Assembly (NCBI GenBank): GCA_015847255.1
Contig: JADLZK010011555.1
Span: forward strand, 80,785-144,784
DNA from: Hyparrhenia diplandra
Taxonomy: Eukaryota > Streptophyta > Magnoliopsida > Poales > Poaceae
Reading direction: 5' to 3'
DNA length: 64,000 nt
Shown piece by piece: positions 35,101-48,710 of this stretch (positions within the stretch are counted from its first letter, which is position 1; each line of letters begins with the position of its first letter). Below the pieces are notes generated by a model. It was not told where the DNA came from. It was given only the letters and a program-made list of their open reading frames with translations, and made no database searches. A program made the position numbers and the translations under genes.

Positions 35101-38100
35101 AACGATATGCTGGTGATCAGGTGATTATATTTAATATTTTACATAATGGCTATGCTCAGCTGTGATTTTTCCACAGTGGCTGCTGCTGGATTGACTATTG
35201 TCTAGCAGCTTTGGTGCTTCTGAGTGATTGCTGCAGCATTCTCTTCTGAACCCAGCCATTAATCTATAAAATAATATATATGGGATTGCTGCACGTTTTC
35301 TTATGTCAGACCACTTCACATGTGTTACATTGTATCCTTCAATGTTCACTGTACGGCAGCAAGGGTAAAACCTTAGAATCATTTTATCACCAGTGCTTGA
35401 AATATTATGTCACTGTAATTTGAGGTCCTTATCAAGTGCAAGGTCTACTTTTTTCTCATCTTGCTCAGTTTTTCCCTCAGGAAGCTGTTACATTGGTTTT
35501 AAGAAAGCATTGATTAGATCTTGATGTAGTGTTAGGTTATCTCAAAGTCCACTATGACATCAATCTAACAGGGGTAATTTTACCCATGGGGTATAGCAAA
35601 GTTCACATTTTATTCAAGCCCTATTTAAAATAGACTACTTACAAAATCTCACCTTCTTGGAAGGGCTCCCACTTAAGAATTGTCATAGAATGCAATGGTG
35701 TTATAAAGTGCATTTTAGATCACAAAAATTGATTTTGATTACATCTTTGAGTTTGTAAATCGTTTATTTGCTCTACCAGGAAAGGATACAGCTTGAAACT
35801 GCTCTCTTATACAAGTTATCTGGTGTTGACCCACTTGCAGGTTAGCTCTGAATTACCATGCTTGATGTTTTTCCTATCAGTGGATGCTCCTCAATCCTCA
35901 ATGGATAGCAAGTCTTAATTACATTTGGGTTCTGACTTTTTACTGCCTTGCTACCTTTTCTGTTTTGTATATGCATTGTTCTGTTAGTTATTCACATGTA
36001 CTTCCTTTGGCATTTTCCTGCAATAGGATGCTTGCCTACCCTTGTGACAATACCAGTTTGGATTGGTCTATACAGAGCTCTCTCAAATGTAGCTAATGAG
36101 GTTGAAATGTTGAAACATCTATTCTGTCGCTGTCAATTCTCTATTATTGAGCAGTCAACATTTACTCTGCCTGATGGGTATGTATCTTCATTTTAAAGGG
36201 ACTTCTGACTGAAGGCTTTTTTTGGATACCTTCTTTGGCTGGTCCTACAACAATTGCTGCTTTCGACAAAATGGCCAGGGAATATCCTGGCTTTTTCCTT
36301 TACTGTAAGCACTGATCATGAATAAGTTGACATTCCATACTCAGCAGCACTGATCATAAATAGTTGATGTTCTTGTACACAGCAGCACAGTGCAACAGAA
36401 CTATTGTAGCCCCATTCCATTGGCTTGCATATTCAGTTTATATATTTTTTAAGTTTGTTTGTACTCAGCAAGCTAGCGCAACTAAATTATTGGAGCTCCA
36501 TTGATGTTTTTCATATCAGTGGATGCTCCTCAACCCACATGCAGTTTACATTGATAAGGATCACATTAAATTTTTCTGTGATGCTATGCTCAATTATTAA
36601 CCTCATTGAGTTTGATCTGTTCTGCAGTGAAGTTCATGACAACTAAAATTCAAGTGTCCAGTTTCAGTTTCCTATACACATCTCTTGGCATGAGTGCATG
36701 GCACAACATTGCATCCTCTGCTTTGAACACTATTGTGTTTCCATAAATATTGGAAGGAATTACAACAATGAGTTTTAATTTGTTCTGATTGGTTTGTTCA
36801 AATTTGGTTTTATTTGCTGGTGTATAAGTTAGTAAATCATGGTTGATCATGATTTTAGTGCCTGTTTGAAATCTGTAGATGCCTTAAAATGGTGACTTCC
36901 TAAAGGATTTGCTGGTGTATAAGTTAGTAAATCATGGTTGAACATGATTTTAGTGCCTGTTTGAAATCTGTAGATGCCTTAAAATGGTGACTTCTAAAGG
37001 AAACACATTTTAAGGTTCTGTAGTTCTGTTACACTGGAAATTTGCCTGTTAATGCTGCTTTATGCCTTATGGTGATCTATAAGTGTTTATTTAGATAGGA
37101 CTGTTTCAGAATGGTGGTCAGCACTTTTTTTGAGAATATGGGGTCTTTTTTATATTTCTGACAAATTGTTGATATTGTAGGATGGCCATCCACCTCTTGG
37201 CTGGTCAGACACTTTGGCATACCTTGTGTTACCAGTTCTTCTTGTCATTTCACAATACATATCTACTCAAGTAATGCAACCAGCACAGGTTAGTTTTAGC
37301 AACTTTTGAATATGTTTATTCGCTGAAGGTACTATTCTACTTTATGAGCACATGCATCTTGGTCTTCAATATTTGTATGGAATTTTTGTTTCTGATTCAT
37401 ATCTATTTGTCATGGTTCTAAAATTGATAATGTGTATTCGGTTAGTCACTTTCAAGTGATTGGCATTACAACTGTCTTGATTGTCTGTTCGAACTAATGA
37501 ATAATAATTACATGATAAAGAATAGGAGCAATGTTCCTTAGCCTACCTGGTACCTGCTAATGAGTAACAATATAAGATAATGAATTGGCTTAAAGACTTC
37601 AGTTCAACGCACATGGTTGTTTAGGTAGATTAGATAGCTTTTGTCAGTTCGCTTCAAGTCTATGAAGTGTTTGGTAGTAGTAGCATGGTGATGGACGGTC
37701 CAATCCTAGCTCTGAATCTGACCTACTTGTTTGGTTTGAGTGGAATTGGTATATCTGTCACCCACTCACCCTGACAAGCAAATGATTAGTGTAAACTAAG
37801 GACGTGATCCCAGCAAAATTTTTAGAACGAACCCATGATAGACAGCTCCATCCTATATTGGTAGACTCCTCAAATTGAACACACTATTAAAGATCTGTAT
37901 TGTAGTATTTTTTCCAAAATTTTCAATTCTCATTATTCAAGCAATATCTAGGGCATACTTTTTTTAATGCCCGACACAAGTATACATCAGTAGCCCCACT
38001 TCTGCTATTTTGAAGTCCCTAACATGCTGTTTTTCATGTTTTTGTTTTGTAGAGCAATGATCCTAGCCAACAAGGTGCTCAGGCTGTAACAAAGTTCTTA

Positions 38101-39726
38101 CCATTGCTTATTGGTTATTTTGCTCTTTCCGTGCCTTCTGGACTAGGTCTGTACTGGTAAGTGTGTTTGACAAATTGAACTTCTATTTATTTAGATGATC
38201 CAGAATCCCTGTACTGCAACAGGAAGGGGTGGCATTACTAACTGGGCTGGGCTTGCTAATCCCAATTGCTGTGTATGTAAACAAAACTCAAGGGAGAGGA
38301 TGATTCCTTGTCTTATGAGTGGAGGGCACCAATCCCTTTAGAGGGGGTGGGGGGTATTGACATGACCTGTGAGCACATGGATCTGTACTTCGTGGACGGT
38401 CTCTCAACTGGAGGCTCTACCAACTGCATGCTATATAATTGAAAACAAATTCTTCACATTTTTTCCTTGTTTTAAGTGTAACTATTCTAATTTTATATTC
38501 ACTTGTGTGATAACTTTTACCAAATGTCTCTTCTGTTTCGTCTTCTTGTTAGTTTTTTATATTTATTTATGTCTTAAACGAGTTACCACTTCCTGCAGGC
38601 TTACAAATAATATCCTCAGTACTGCACAACAAGTGTGGCTTCAAAAGCTTGAGGTGCAAAAAAATCCTGTCAAAGAATATATTGACAAACTTTCAAGAGA
38701 AGAATCCACCAATGTTCAGAAGAATGATTCTACTGTTCAGAGTGAACCTCTGCCTAAACTTAGTAAACCCCAGCCCAGCCAAGAGATGAAACCAAGAGGG
38801 TCACAACGTGGTGAAAGGTAATGTTTAAAGATTGTTGAACATCGCTTATACATGCTTGTACTATTTCAACACTGACATTTTGGCAACGTAGCATCGTGGG
38901 TATTTAATTTATCCTGCACCACATTTAGCATGTGGTTTTTCTTATTAACAATTAACACCCTACTTTACATTTGTACCTAAAAATAAGGTCGATTTGTCTG
39001 ACAGGAAGAAAAAAAAATGTAAGTTGATAAAAATTGATTTTTCCAACTCAGCATTGAACTGCCATGGCAAAAATAGCAAGAAAAGAATAGGTTGGAGCAA
39101 AAGCTGGCCACAAGCCTAATTTTGTCATGTGTCCTTTGAAGGATTAATGGATAAGTTAAGTGTGTTTAACCTTAGAGTCTTCGATGTTTTATTCTTCTGC
39201 ATTTTTTTATCAGATTTAGGAAACTCAAGGAGGAAGAATCAAGGAGAAAAGAGGTTCTGGAACAAGCAAAACAATCAGAGCAGTCAAGTTCTGAATCTAC
39301 CATCATAGATGGAACACAAAATTCTGATGTGTCTTCTGAGACCAAAAAGAGCAACAGGTGAAGTCTGTTGCTTGGTGTATATGGTTTATTTTAGCAGGTG
39401 AAGTCCTTTGACTGATGATGAATATTAAACAGGATTCTCATGAAAATGGACCGATCGTAGCTAATAGCAATGGTGGAGTCAACCATAGTAGAAATGAAAG
39501 CACTCAGAATTTAGAGGTATGCTGTTGTTTCTGTCAATGTCTTCCAGTATGAGTGTGAAAATCGCAAACAGGATGTTCTGAGGATCCATGGAAAGAGTAA
39601 AAGTTTCCCTATTTGGTTGTTTGTGAATTTCAGGAAGCAGCTGACGATCATTCCTCAGTAAGCAAACCCGCCTCACCGGATGCCCACAAATTAACGGAGC
39701 AAGAGAATGGAAATGATGCAGTATAG
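32156..39726 (+). CDS. ALB3: ALBINO3/Oxa1/YidC-type thylakoid insertase
   Basis: Chloroplast membrane insertase that helps integrate light-harvesting and other thylakoid proteins, based on the family. Twelve coding exons: 32156-32483, 33942-34052, 35046-35120, 35780-35840, 36027-36100, 36199-36304, 37181-37288, 38053-38156, 38599-38817, 39214-39357, 39433-39516, 39634-39726. The start is followed by a basic, Ser/Arg/Pro-rich transit peptide. The Oxa1 core shows YSYGFAIILLTVLVKAATFP (first membrane span), MRSLQPQVKTIQERYAGD, GVDPLAGCLPTLVTIPVWIG, GFFWIPSLAGPTT, LAYLVLPVLLVISQYIS and FLPLLIGYFALSVPSGLGLY. A long hydrophilic Ser/Glu/Lys-rich tail follows, as in ALB3 proteins that bind the SRP pathway. 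Indels disturb the frame in the transit peptide (about 32203), at 36265 and 36296, and at the exon end 39357. Confidence 0.9.
33790..33808 (-). mobile_element. Micro-retroposon, 19 bp, in ALB3 intron 1
   Basis: G, ten T and CTGAAATT, flanked by a perfect 13-bp repeat ATATTATGAACTT (33777-33789 and 33809-33821). On the minus strand it is AATTTCAG plus poly(A). Confidence 0.6.
36813..37000. repeat. 95-bp tandem duplication in ALB3 intron 6
   Basis: Two adjacent copies (36813-36907 and 36908-37000), both starting TTTGCTGGTGTATAAG and nearly identical throughout. They differ at one base (GATCATG/GAACATG) and a small indel near the end. Confidence 0.9.
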
Positions 39727-40440
39727 AGTGGAGGAGCGACGCTGCTTTGACGTGTTCACTGAAAACAGTGGCCCAGGCGTATCTGCTTCATCGACACACT
39801 GTTCTGAATCCACGGACCACGGTAATGGTACGGGTATAGCCGTGAGATAGTGAGCAATAGTTTCACGAACAGCTACAGGAAACCCGAGAATCACACTGAG
39901 ATGCAACAGGAGGCAAAATTGTTTCAACCCACGCTCTAGTTCTAGGCTCTCTACTCATCTTTTCTTCTATTCTAGAATTTGTGGCTGCTGTACTGTAGGT
40001 TATGTGAAGCATATAGGAGTAGATGAAAGAATTTTGATATATCCAAAGGAATTTTGTCCATCACGAGCTGGGATGGAATGAATGGGTGGTGGCTGTAATA
40101 AATTTACATCTCCCATTCTCGACTACTTTTGACCGTGCAATTCGATAATTTACTACCTCTCCTGATGACAATAATTTGGAATCTATGATGATGCCTGTCG
40201 AAAGATTACGAAGCAACGCCACCGTGCTGCCTTGAGAAGCATATATAAGCTCAAACTTGGTAATGTAAATAAAACTCATAAACAACCTGATTAATATGTC
40301 CACTGATCGAAAAAGAGTTAACACATACGATTAGACGATTACCTGTGTGTTTACATACATACAATTACAAATATGAAATCGAAGAAAATGGCCACGTAAA
40401 AGATAGCATCCATATAACGAAATCATTCTCCGGCCAGTCC

Positions 40441-40824
40441 TCAGAAGGAAGCGAAGGCTCCCACGGCGACCGCCATGACAGCGGCGCAGACGCGCGCCGC
40501 AGCCGCCTCGAGCGCGGCGGGTGCGTTGCTAGCTTCAGCGCCGCCCGCGGTAGCTTCGGCGCCGGGCGGGCGGGGACCTCGGTGGGTTCGGTCGGGGTGG
40601 CCCCCGTTGGGCGCACCGACGGGCGCGGCGTCATCGTCGTCGTCGGCGACGCTGTCGTCGTCGGAGGCCGGCTTGTCGCCATCAAAGGACCCCAGCGGGG
40701 TCTGCGCCACGGGGGTCAGGATGGTGGGCTTGGCGCCGTCGTCATCGGCGGACGCGACGGTGGCCAGCGCCGCGACCAGCGCGGCGGAGAGGAGCAGGAG
40801 CAGCAGCGCCCGGTGCGAGGCCAT
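40441..40824 (-). CDS. Small secreted, probably GPI-anchored protein (AGP-like)
   Basis: Intact single-exon frame of 127 residues. Residues 1-26 form a clear signal peptide (basic start, Leu/Ala core, cleavage after ASA). A short Asp-rich and Pro/Ala/Thr-containing mature part follows, with two acidic runs (ASDDDSVADDDDD) and a Gly/Pro/Arg-rich stretch. The C-terminal 20 residues are hydrophobic (AAVMAVAVGAF), preceded by small residues, as in a GPI-attachment signal. The organisation fits a non-classical arabinogalactan-like or cell-wall-associated protein, but the Hyp-type AP/SP repeats are sparse, so the family is uncertain. The start is the only ATG before the signal peptide in a leader with a TATA element at 40943-40950. 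Unlike its neighbours it shows no frameshift. Confidence 0.75.
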   Translation of the reverse strand: MASHRALLLLLLSAALVAALATVASADDDGAKPTILTPVAQTPLGSFDGDKPASDDDSVADDDDDAAPVGAPNGGHPDRTHRGPRPPGAEATAGGAEASNAPAALEAAAARVCAAVMAVAVGAFASF

Positions 40825-40942
40825 GGCGGCACGTACGGACGACGGCAGGATGAGGAGGAATCTTTGTGTTTTATTAGGTGTATGTATATAGAATGAAGCG
40901 AACGAAGCAGGTGCTAGAAGCGGCAACAATGGCGGAAGCGTG

Positions 40943-40950
40943 TTATATAT
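40943..40950 (-). promoter_or_regulatory. TATA box of the AGP-like gene
   Basis: ATATATAA on the minus strand, about 120 bases upstream of the start codon at 40824, in an otherwise GC-richer leader. Confidence 0.55.
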
Positions 40951-41982
40951 CGATGCGAGCACGAGCAGGGGCGTGGAGAATTTGGCGGGAGACGGGTCCG
41001 TTTGACTCCAACGGTGGCCACGCGTTGGGACACTGGCCACGCGGGTCCCACGGAGGTCGCCCATTTTGGGTGGGACCCTGGTCAAACACGTGAAGTTTAC
41101 CGTATCTCGTTTTAGAACTGAATTTTATTTTGCAATAACTTTTGTGGCGCAAATATTGCTACGTACAAAGTTGCTACGGAAAAATCATGTCTCTCAATTG
41201 AATTCTACCGACGACAAACACTAAAGTGCATATATTCCATCTAGGATTGGTGTAAATACTCTGTTTTCGCTAGTCTTTTGCATCCACCTGCCTGCTGCGC
41301 CGCGCATGAAATTTGATCTTACACAAGTCTTTGAGAATTTAAATCTTGTTCAATTTGATCTTCCCTCCAATCCAAATGGTTGGTCCTACACTTGGGCACC
41401 ATCACCTATACGATGTTCCCAATTTTGGAGGCAGCACATATGAGGACCACATGAGGAGGAGCTTTATTTCGGGCGCCCTGCTGCTTCCGTTGGGACCCCG
41501 TTCTTGCATTGTGTTGTGTGAATGGACTAGGGGCGGGCGCCGCTCAGGACGCTCAACTGTGGAGTGGAGTGGAGTGGAGGAGACCGGATTGGACGCCGCC
41601 GGTGTACGTCGGTCATGAGCCACAGGTCGGTGGTTGTCCGTTGCCGGCCGGCCGCCTCATCGTGCTCGCCGGCCGTGCAATGAATTGCCACGGCGAGCGC
41701 AGTTGGCGGTGAACGCGCGTGCGTGCGCATTGGCTCGATCTGCACCCAGCCACCCACTACACCAAACTTTGTGCCCACGGAATGAATGCGACCGTCGTCG
41801 TCGTCGTGCCATGCCATACCTTCCTTGCGGGGAGTACGCGTAGTGCAGTGTGCTGGAGTACGTACAATTTATGTAGCCGTACGTCGACAGGTTCAGCCGC
41901 CAGCCATTGCAGTTTGTTACCATTCCATTTTCTCACCCACACTTCTTGGTTGCTCTGAATCGTCCAGCTAGCTCGCCAGTAC

Positions 41983-41988
41983 TATAAA
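41983..41988 (+). promoter_or_regulatory. TATA box of the GDSL lipase gene
   Basis: TATAAA in CCAGTACTATAAAGAC, about 103 bases before the start codon at 42091, a normal plant spacing. Confidence 0.6.
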
Positions 41989-42090
41989 GACAAGGTACTA
42001 CCACACGAGCAGTTCAAGCTAGCTACTCTACTCAGAGTGACACACAAAGCTTGTCGTTAACGCACGCCGCAGCGTGCACGGTGCGTGGGC

Positions 42091-44934
42091 ATGGCGAACA
42101 CCACGATCAACCGCCTCGTCGCCCTCCTCGTCGCCTTCGCCATCGTCGTGGCGACGACGGCAGCTCCGGCCTTGGCCGCGACGACGTCCCCTGCAGCAGC
42201 AGCCGCCGGTACTACACCGCCGCCGTCGCCGTCGGCGTTCCGGAGGGTGTACGCGTTCGGCGACTCGTTCACGGACACGGGGAACACGCACTCAACGACG
42301 GGGCCCTACTCGTTCGGCTACGTGTCTAGCCCACCTTACGGCGCCACCTTCTTCCACCGCTCCACCAACCGCTACTCCGACGGCCGCCTCGTCGTCGACT
42401 TCCTCGCCGAGACGCTCAAGCTGCCGACCTACCTCCCCACCATACCTCTCATCCAGTAACACCACCACCACCAACGATGCCGTCGGCGTCAACTTCGCGG
42501 TGGCCGGCTCCACGGCCATCGAGCACGACTTCTTCGCCCGGAACAACCTCAGCATCGACGTCACGCCGCAGTCCATCATGACGCAGCTCGACTGGTTCGA
42601 CGCGCACCTCCGCTCTGCCTCCGGCGCCGGGGCCAAGACCGGCGAGAGGATCGCCGACGCCCTCTTCTGGGTGGGTGAGATCGGCGCCAACGACTACGCT
42701 TACACCGTCATCGCCCGTGACACCATCCCTCCCAAGCTTGTCCGCACCATGGCCGTCCAGAGGGTCACCACCTTCGTCGAGGTATGCACGCACTGTACCG
42801 TACCTTTTACTGTACGACGTCGCCATCGTACGTCGTCGTCGTACACACTGCTATAGCTGAAATCGATCTATCTCGATCGGCCGCCGCCATTAGTCGATCC
42901 GTATGACCTAATAGTAACTTAAGATATGAGAACACAGCAGTATGTAGTCGATCCGTGTACTGGATGGAGTAGTTGTTGAGATTTGCAACGGGTTGTTATG
43001 GGCATTAACGCCTGACGATCCACATCTTACGCTGTCCTGTACATGCTGGCGTCAGAACATTTGGTGATTTGCATTGCATGTGATGTGGGCGGGCCACACT
43101 GGCACAGGCCGGCCGGTCGCCGGTGCATTAAACTCGATCTGCTCACTTGCTCAGCTTTGATTTCTTCGTAGAAGGGTGTGTTTAGAGCCCCAAATTGCTT
43201 AAAGCTTTGATTTCTCTCCATTAAAGAAGGTACTAGTGTAAAAAAAAATACTGTGACTACACAGCTTTTAGACTCTTTTGATCCACATGGTAGGATAATA
43301 TTTACCACTAATCTGTGCCTTACATCCAAAATTTGCACCAAATTTTGGGGGGAAGGTACTAGTACTGTGACTCACTCTGATCCACATCATCTGTGCCTTA
43401 CTCCATGGGGTATACTGTGCCTGTACGTATTGGGGCATGTTTCTAGAAGGATATGTTATGGGCAATTTCAATTTTCAGTACTGGGCCTGTATATAGGAGG
43501 CTGGAGTTACCTGACCTGTTCTTTTCTTCGTAACAGCACTTGCTACATGCCTACATACATGGAGTGTAACAGCTCAGCATGGGCCTAGATCTGGTTGATC
43601 TCCTGGACTAGTTGTTAGATGAACTCAAATTATATTAGCCATTAAGGTGACTAAGTTTAGGCGACTAAAGTTAGTCTTATGCTCTGTCTTTAGAACAGTC
43701 CTGTCTTCCTCGTTGCACTTGCAGTACATAATTGCCAAGTTTAGGTAGGTTTCGTGAACCAAATACAAATGGCAGGCTCTCTTCCTGCTAATCCAGCTAC
43801 TTAGACCTTGCACTGATGCTAGGTATAATAGTGAGACCGAGTAGCTCAACTTCCCTTTTTAACTAGCTACTCGTGGTTTTATTTATTTATTTATTTATCT
43901 GACGAACCAGAAGAACTGCACATTCCAAAAAATGAAAGGGGAAAAAAAAAGATTTTGTGCTGCCATACAGTAGACTGTAGTAGTACAGTAACGGAACTGA
44001 CATCACAGTACTACTTGTGTGAATCGTTTTGATGAGGCTAGCTCAGAGGTTTCTGCATCTGTCCAACCGTATGTACTGGGACTGTGTCACCTGCCCGATT
44101 TGATGCCATTGCCTGCTATTTACTGCGCTGTCCCTCCCTTGTTCGTCCTCCTGCCACTGCCAGTGCAGGAATTCTGGATCCATGCTTGCTGCCTTGCAGC
44201 CATGCCATGGCCGCTCGGATTCACCCCCTTGTTACCACTCTGATGACGAACGAGTATGATCTGCATTTCAATCTCACTGCAAATTAAACAACTGCATGAC
44301 TTGACCTGCGGACGATAAAGCATATAGATGAAATGAAATATGAATGCTTTATGTACCTACATATATATATATATTTATATTATATATCTTTGTGTTTGCA
44401 AAACAAAACAAAAAATGGCAGGGGCTGCTGCAGAGAGGCGCCAAGTACGTGATCGTGCAGGGGCTGCCACTAACGGGATGCCTGCCGCTGGCCATGACAC
44501 TGGCGCGCGCCGACGACCGCGACGCCGTGGGCTGCGCGGCCTCCGTGAACCGCCAGAGCTACTCGCACAACCGCCGCCTCCTAGCGGGCCTGCGCGAGCT
44601 CCGGCGTCGGCACCCGGGCGCCGTCGTCGCCTACGCCGACTACTACGCCGCGCACCTCGCCGTGATGCGGGCGCCCGCCCGGTACGGCTTCGCCGAGCCC
44701 TTCAAGACCTGCTGCGGCTCCGGCGGCGGCGCCTACAACTTCGACCTCTTCGCCACCTGTGGCTCGCCGCAGGTCACCACGGCATGCGCGCGCCCGGCAG
44801 AGTACGTCAACTGGGACGGCGTCCACATGACGGAGGCCATGTACAAGGTCGTCGCCGGCATGTTCTTCCGCGACGCCTACTGCCGCCCGGCGTTCAAGGA
44901 CCTGCTGGCCATGAAAGCCCAGGGCAAGCCGTGA
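42091..44934 (+). CDS. GDSL esterase/lipase
   Basis: Secreted SGNH-hydrolase family enzyme acting on ester substrates; the specific substrate is unknown. Two coding exons, 42091-42781 and 44422-44934, with a 1.64-kb intron and phase-0 junction (VTTFVE/GLLQRG). A signal peptide of about 29 residues ends near PALAATT. Block I is YAFGDSFTDTGN with the nucleophile Ser about residue 59. A Gly block lies in VNFAVAGST, block III is GEIGANDY, and block V is VNWDGVHMTEAMY with the catalytic Asp and His. Exon 2 also has Cys residues typical of plant members (FKTCCGSGG, FATCGSPQ). At about 42433-42440 a C-run carries a net +1 (or -2) shift. Reading through it restores PYLSSSNTTTTNDAVG. A start further upstream has no ATG. 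The closest relatives I recall are of the At3g48460 type. Confidence 0.88.
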
Positions 44935-45314
44935 TCGTGATCACCGCCCACACCCAGCAGAATGAGAATGCACGACGTTCCAATAAGAAAGCTCGTCATA
45001 TTAGTTTTACCATCAGCGTTGCGTGCTTTTTAGCTAGGATCATCAGTAGAACTGCAATTCAATCCTGAAGAATTCATGTCCATCTTCATCTTCAACCGTT
45101 GACATTTATCAGACATTTATAATTGATGATGAACGGAAAGGATTTAATTTCTAATGATGAATATGCATGGTAAATACAATGATGCTATACTTGCTCATAT
45201 GAATTGTACTTCACAGAAAATTGTACTCCCATCCACAGAAAATTCAGACTCAAGAACAACAACATGACTCATTTCAGAATCTAAACTAGGGTTCTATCCA
45301 CCGACTACCGCCAA

Positions 45315-45417
45315 GCCAATTTTGTCTCTGAAACAAATACCCATGGGAAGATTGCAGGACCAGCAGCCAATTTTGCCTCTGAAACAGATATCCATGGGAA
45401 GATTGCAGGACCAGCAG
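45315..45417. repeat. 52-bp tandem duplication
   Basis: Two copies of GCCAATTTTG(T/C)CTCTGAAACA...CCATGGGAAGATTGCAGGACCAGCA, differing at three bases, between the lipase and PP2A genes. The rest of 44935-45718 shows no gene. Confidence 0.85.
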
Positions 45418-45718
45418 GTGAGAACAATTAAATCATAGCCAACTCCTGACAGGGCTAAATATAATGATAATCAGCTGCAGATCTTAGCTTGAGCCAAAAG
45501 AAGCCAAGACTCGGGATCAAGAAAATGATGCTACTGTGCCTAACCCAGCTGGCTTCTCATACCATGTCATTTGTCAATTTGCCCACCTGAATATACCTCG
45601 TATATACAACTCAATCCTGTACAATGTTTCATGAACACCTAGAAATTTGAGAGATTCATCTGTTAGAAAACACTCACCCAAATTTGGAAACTAACAAAGA
45701 GAAGCACATTTCTTTACC

Positions 45719-48710
45719 TCATGAACGGTATGATTTTGCTACACAGCTGAAGATTGGCGGGATAAGGGTCGAGAGACGAGAACTGCTGCACCGCTTTGTC
45801 GCCGCTGACGCAATCTCCTCAAGCCGCTTCCAAGTGGCTTCTTGCTTTAACTTAACCTCCTTCTCTCTCGCTTTCTCTTCCTCGTATTTCCGCAGACATT
45901 CAGTGAATAGTCCAGGATCGTTGTCAGAGAATAGTTTTCGAACATTTAGAGTAAGGCTTTGCACAGCTTGGTTCCAGTGCCCGCTGGTATTTTTCTCCAG
46001 TGCAGGAAAGATGATAGGTAGTATAACCTTACTGTTTTGTTTGATCAGACTCTCGATATGGTCGTTGTTCCACAAAACAACAACGCCCGCTCGGCCACCT
46101 GAACAAGAATAGATGCTATCAGTTACTATCCATCACTTAATTATATGTTCTGCATATGCAATGTCAATAGGCCTTAATAAAATAAGCAGTCTCTGATGTC
46201 TCAAGTCCCATGGTCCGAAACACAACTATGGATTTGAAATGTAATGAATGATCGCCCTCACAATTTTTTTGTTCCAAAACTCCACAGCATTTTCGTGCAT
46301 AGATCAGATAAAGACGACAATTGTGGATAAATAGTTACTGTACAGAATGTAGGATAACAAATAAAAATATTTCATTTTCTCTTAAACCACTGTGCTGAGG
46401 GCATGTCTACTAAAATTCAGGGAAGATATGTAACAGAACTGAAACTCTATACATTTGATGGTAAGTGGATTTGCTGCTCTTCAGAGATCATTAATCAACA
46501 AGATATGGCATCCCAGTACTCTGAAGTCTGAACTCTACAGTCTATTTGTAAACAACATAAGATGCAAAAATGCTCTTCAGGGAAATGCATTTCAAGAAAT
46601 GAGAAAGAAAAGAAAGAAAGAAAGTACATTAGATGAGGCATAATGGACATAAATTCTATGGTCCTCCAGTATTTAGTTTGATAAGTAATGGCCCATTTAA
46701 TGCATCCAAAGTTAGCACTAGCAGTGGCAGTTCATTTGTGTCCTACATGACTTTAATGGTCAGCAGGTAATTAGTGCTTGTCTACTTTAAGCTGTACAAA
46801 AAGGAGACATTTTGTTTTACTTTCCTTTGACATGGTTACCAGAAATTTTGTTTTCCAATTAAAATTTTCCCCAAGGACTCATGCTTAGGGTTAGAACTGA
46901 CTGTTCACTCAACGAAAATCATTTCCGAAGAGCTACACGCTCCAGAGAAATCCTTATAAGCTATTTGGAATTCCCTTGGCATCCCAAGTCATTGGCATTG
47001 TATCTACAATCAAGTCACCGCCAATAGCCAAAAGCTTCTCAAACTACTGCACAAGGTGGCCTTTAAGAGTTTAAGCAGCAGGTAACTAATTGAAGCAGCA
47101 TTACAATTACCAACAAACTGTGAGTTGCTTTTCAAAATACACAAAGAACAAAAAGTGACCATATAGGTCACAGAAAACTACAAAAAGTAAGTGGCCAGAA
47201 AACTATCATAATCCACTTAAAATACAAAATACAAAGCTGTCTTATTTTAGGTCTCCTGTGGGATCTAAAAACAAGGCTGTCCTATTCAAATCCTGTAAGC
47301 AGCAACAAAGTGCACAAATCGTATATCTACACTAACATGCGTTGAATAGAAACAGGATAAACAAGAAGAGATTATCATTGTGCAGGCCATGCCATCTATA
47401 AATTCCAAAAAGACAGGGACTGAAGAAAATTACATAACAGAAAAACTGATAAATAACGGAACACAAATGGATATGCTTTTCATGAAGGAAGCAACACTTT
47501 GGTGAACATTACCTGAAAGTGTGAGCTATTCAGGCACCGCGCAATCTGGCGGAAGAGAGGGACCATGCATTTCTGAAACTCTGCAGGTTGCGTAGCTTCC
47601 AATATCTCTTCCAACTCCCCCAGAAACAACACCTCTTTGGAGCTATTAGTTATGGGCCAATATTTTAACAGGCCTCTGATAACTGTATCTGCAAGTTTGC
47701 AATCCTTTTCGACAAACTGAGTGATGCAGTAAGACAATTGCTGATGATACATCGCAATGCACTTTGGCTTGTGAAGTGGGATTAAAGCTCGAACAAGGAA
47801 CAATTTATGCTCTTCTTTAAGTGGCAATGCAAACCCATTGATGATACTTCCCAAAAATCTCCAATAGCTCTGCGATTCCATTGTGTTTTTCAGTTTCATA
47901 GATAAACTGATAGAAAATGTTGTTAATGGCTTTCCGAATATAGGGCCGATGAACCATGAACTTTCCATAGACACGGTGAAGTATCATCTTGAGGTATTCT
48001 CTCTCCCTAGGGTCTTCTGAATCGAAGAGGTCAAGTAGCCTCAGAACAAACGAATGATCAATGTATCGTTTAGCCAACTTGGCATCAGTCTCTTGAGACT
48101 GGATGAATCTCAAGAACAGCTCATAAACGATCTGCAAGTGTGGCCATGCAGGGTCCATAACAGGCTCCTCATCATCCACATCAAAGCCATCCACTTTGTT
48201 CTCTCTGGGAGGGGTACTGAGTGTCCTGAATAGGTTCGCAGAAACCATTTTTGTGATCTCTTGCATGCTTACCTCGGAAAATTTCCCACTAGCCGAGGCA
48301 ATATAGTCAACGAGCTCCACCAAAGTTTGCCTCTTTAGCTCCTTCTCCTTTATGTTCTTTGTTGGATCAGTGAAGTCAAATTGGACGCAGCACAAGTTCA
48401 ATTTTTTGATGAACAAGCTCTGTTTCTCTGTGTTGGGCACATCCTTAAAGCTCGGTAACGACAGAAATGCTGATGTGGCCGAATCACCATTCACATGTGG
48501 CGAATGTTTGCATTGCCGACATGCATGCCACTCCCATAACTGAGCCCAGAGCTGGAGATAACTGGTGGATGGCTACTCAAGTTGGCGGCCCTGTCTCCAG
48601 TTCTCGGACCCAATGGCGGGTGCGACACCGAGGGGCTGGACCGCCAATAGGATCCTTATCTCGATTTGGATGGCTTCTTGGGGAGCCGTCCAAGGAATTG
48701 CTTTTATCAT
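45719..48710 (-). CDS. PP2A regulatory subunit B' (B56)
   Basis: Targeting and substrate-specificity subunit of protein phosphatase 2A, built of HEAT-like helices. Exon 1 runs 48710-47513 (donor CAG/GTAATG) and exon 2 46098-45719. The start ATG-ATA-AAA opens an N terminus reading QFLGRLPKKPSKS once a net indel is allowed. It continues with a Ser/Pro-rich segment (SSPSVSHPPLGPRTGDRAANL, YGSGMHVGNAN) and the conserved core SAFLSLPSFKDVPNTEKQ, FDFTDPTKN, DPAWPHLQIVYELFLRF, AKRYIDHSFVLRLLDLFDSE, FMVHRPYIRKAINNIFYQF, LIPLHKPKCIAMYHQQLSYC, and LTLNVRKLFSDNDPGLFTEC in exon 2. Frame shifts by indel at about 48700, 48505, 47850 (GGG for GG) and 46080. A 5' UTR exon probably lies near 49235-49500 with donor CG/GTACGG. 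Confidence 0.9.

Noticed and set aside
40825..41085. Upstream extension of the AGP-like frame
   Set aside because: The frame stays open, but the signal peptide begins exactly at ATG 40824 and a TATA box lies within the extension.
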